Shown in pieces: positions 63,048 to 64,000 of a stretch of DNA of 64,000 nucleotides. The first letter of the stretch is position 1. Each line of letters starts with the position of its first letter. The notes under the pieces are model-generated. The model did no database searches. It saw only the letters and a program-made list of their open reading frames with translations, and was not told the DNA's origin. Made by a program: the position numbers and the translations under genes. Origin of the DNA: Alphaproteobacteria bacterium (lineage in GTDB: Bacteria > Pseudomonadota > Alphaproteobacteria > DSM-16000 > Inquilinaceae); NCBI GenBank assembly GCA_028277405.1, contig JANQGH010000042.1, positions 62,001 through 126,000 on the forward strand. The letters are read 5' to 3'.

Positions 63048-63698
63048 GTGCCACAAGACACCGGAAACGCGGGAAACGGGGGCCCTCAAGCCACGGCGAC
63101 GCGATCAGGCGGATCGACCCTGATAAACTTTTTGCTTGTCCTTATTGGCGTGATCGGCGTGGGATTACTAACGTTTCCACTAGCATTTGGCGAAGAGGCT
63201 TCAACAGAATTCTTCGTCTTTGGGCGCTTCGGTATCGCGCTCTGTGGCGGCCTAATCGCTGGCGGGTTCTCAGGCTTTATCTGGACTGAGCTTACAGCTG
63301 GAAACATTGTGATACGAGCTGGAGGCGGTGCCGCCATCTTCGTTGTTATCGTTGTCTTTTTTCCTGATCCAATCGAGCCCACAATCGAGAACATTACACT
63401 GAGCAACACTGCAGCTGCTAGGGACTCGGTGGGAACCGAATTCCTTAATTGCCCTGGCACTATTCGGGTTCGCGAGTGTACACCTCAGATCACTGACACT
63501 TCCAATTCAGGTGGCACTGGAGTGGAAGATCCTTTCAGCCTTGGCATTGTCAACCGCGTCGAGCGACCTGCAAATGGCGGAGGAACAGAGTTTCGGTGCA
63601 CCTTTGAGCCTCACACTGGATCACCCGACTACGAGATAACGGTTACAGCACTCATCTCGTGCGACATTCTCCGACGGGGCGATGACCCAGAGGGTTAG
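63048..63698 (+). CDS. Three-helix membrane protein with Cys-containing C-terminal domain, unknown
   Basis: 216 residues, GTG start with AGAGGA 7 bases upstream. N-terminal 20 residues are Gly/Gln/Thr-rich and polar; helices at about 25-47, 57-79 and 88-106. Residues 110-216 are soluble and acidic with four Cys (135, 144, 184, 205), which could form two disulfides if this part is periplasmic. Codon use is more AT-rich than in the genes to the left, suggesting recent arrival. No family recognised; the start, promoter and length make it a credible gene. Confidence 0.68.
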   Translation: MPQDTGNAGNGGPQATATRSGGSTLINFLLVLIGVIGVGLLTFPLAFGEEASTEFFVFGRFGIALCGGLIAGGFSGFIWTELTAGNIVIRAGGGAAIFVVIVVFFPDPIEPTIENITLSNTAAARDSVGTEFLNCPGTIRVRECTPQITDTSNSGGTGVEDPFSLGIVNRVERPANGGGTEFRCTFEPHTGSPDYEITVTALISCDILRRGDDPEG

Positions 63699-64000
63699 GT
63701 AGTGATTGGCGTCAGCCACCTGGCTCTAATCAGTCTGATTATCGATGGTCTCGTGTCATTGCCGTCAGCCTATAACTGAAGTCGGATAATATATATTATG
63801 GAAAATAAGATGGTGGCTTAAACAAGCTGCGATGAAATCCACTGCATTTCAGGCGGTTCGATGCCACAGCTCGCAACTCGTATCAGCCGTACGGCGGCCC
63901 AGGTGGCCGATTTCCGCGTGGTGACGCACCGCCTGGTCTGCCGCTAAGCAACGGTTGGTGTTGGAAGCTGGCGTCGGCGCTGCCGCTAACGCAGCGTGGG
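63699..64000. other. AT-rich right-edge region with palindromes, no gene recognised
   Basis: 302 bases to the window edge. It has TAATCAG-T-CTGATTA (63727-63741) and a 14-base perfect AT palindrome, ATAATATATATTAT (63786-63799). A 28-codon frame (63861-63947) is too short to support. Composition returns to GC-rich after about 63860. The end of a gene beyond the edge or an island boundary is possible. Confidence 0.5.
63786..63799. repeat. 14-bp AT-only perfect palindrome
   Basis: ATAATATATATTAT equals its own reverse complement. It lies 87 bases after the stop of the AT-rich membrane protein. Such a run of A/T is rare in this GC-rich window; it could be a regulator site, promoter element or recombination/boundary site. 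Confidence 0.6.

Noticed and set aside
63850..63866. A GGTTCGATGCC stretch resembling a tRNA T-loop
   Set aside because: The flanking bases do not form a T-stem, and no anticodon or acceptor arm is present; not a tRNA or attachment site.

Overview
The window is a GC-rich chromosomal segment from an alphaproteobacterium, most like the Rhodospirillales and related orders. The evidence is gene order: rpsB-tsf-pyrH-frr-uppS-cdsA-dxr-rseP-bamA-skp-lpxD-fabZ, the lexA/moeA/moaC/trp block, tpiA-secG-pyrG-kdsA, eno-ftsB-pdhABC-lpdA-lipA-coq10, ispDF, and dusB(nifR3)-ntrB-ntrC-ntrY-ntrX-trkA-dat-hfq-hflX. Fused ispDF, a lipoyl domain on the PDH E1 beta subunit, and a GTTC-N7-GTTC SOS box at lexA are all alphaproteobacterial traits. 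Most of the window is housekeeping DNA. No CRISPR array, insertion sequence, rRNA or tRNA gene was recognised.

Layout. 1-12 kb (+): translation factors, then the envelope block (undecaprenyl-PP, CDP-DAG, DXP reductoisomerase, RseP, BamA, Skp, LpxD, FabZ). 12-15 kb (-): a small membrane protein, gltA and gltX. 15-17 kb (+): comEC. 17-26 kb (-): one long directon read as ppiD-trpE-trpG-trpD-trpC-moaC-moeA, with lexA next but behind its own SOS-controlled promoter. 26-43 kb (+): tpiA, secG, pyrG, kdsA, a DinB-like protein, a secreted alkaline phosphatase, a ParD/ParE-type toxin-antitoxin pair, eno, an alpha/beta-hydrolase, ftsB, the PDH operon with an embedded cupin, lipA and coq10. 43-45.5 kb (-): ispDF-pgpA-cinA. 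45.7-58 kb (+): the nitrogen regulatory block, trkA, dat, hfq, hflX and an inositol-monophosphatase-family protein. 58-61 kb (-): mazG and an AceE-like E1. 61.4-64 kb (+): a YegD-type Hsp70, then AT-richer DNA with an unrecognised membrane protein.

How the genes fit together. The left block links protein synthesis to envelope building. IspDF and Dxr serve the MEP isoprenoid pathway, whose product feeds UppS. Enolase, PDH and citrate synthase form the route from glycolysis to the TCA cycle, and LipA makes the PDH cofactor. NtrBC/NtrYX and TrkA handle nitrogen and potassium.

The accessory or unexplained parts are these: the expected lpxA-lpxI-lpxB genes are absent after fabZ; a cassette lies between kdsA and eno; an alpha/beta-hydrolase has Ala in place of the nucleophilic Ser; a second, homodimeric-type E1 without E2/E3 is divergent from a YegD-type Hsp70; and an AT-rich right edge carries a three-helix, four-cysteine protein. 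I did not find a clear new multi-gene defence or mobile system. The best candidates for new biology are the last three.
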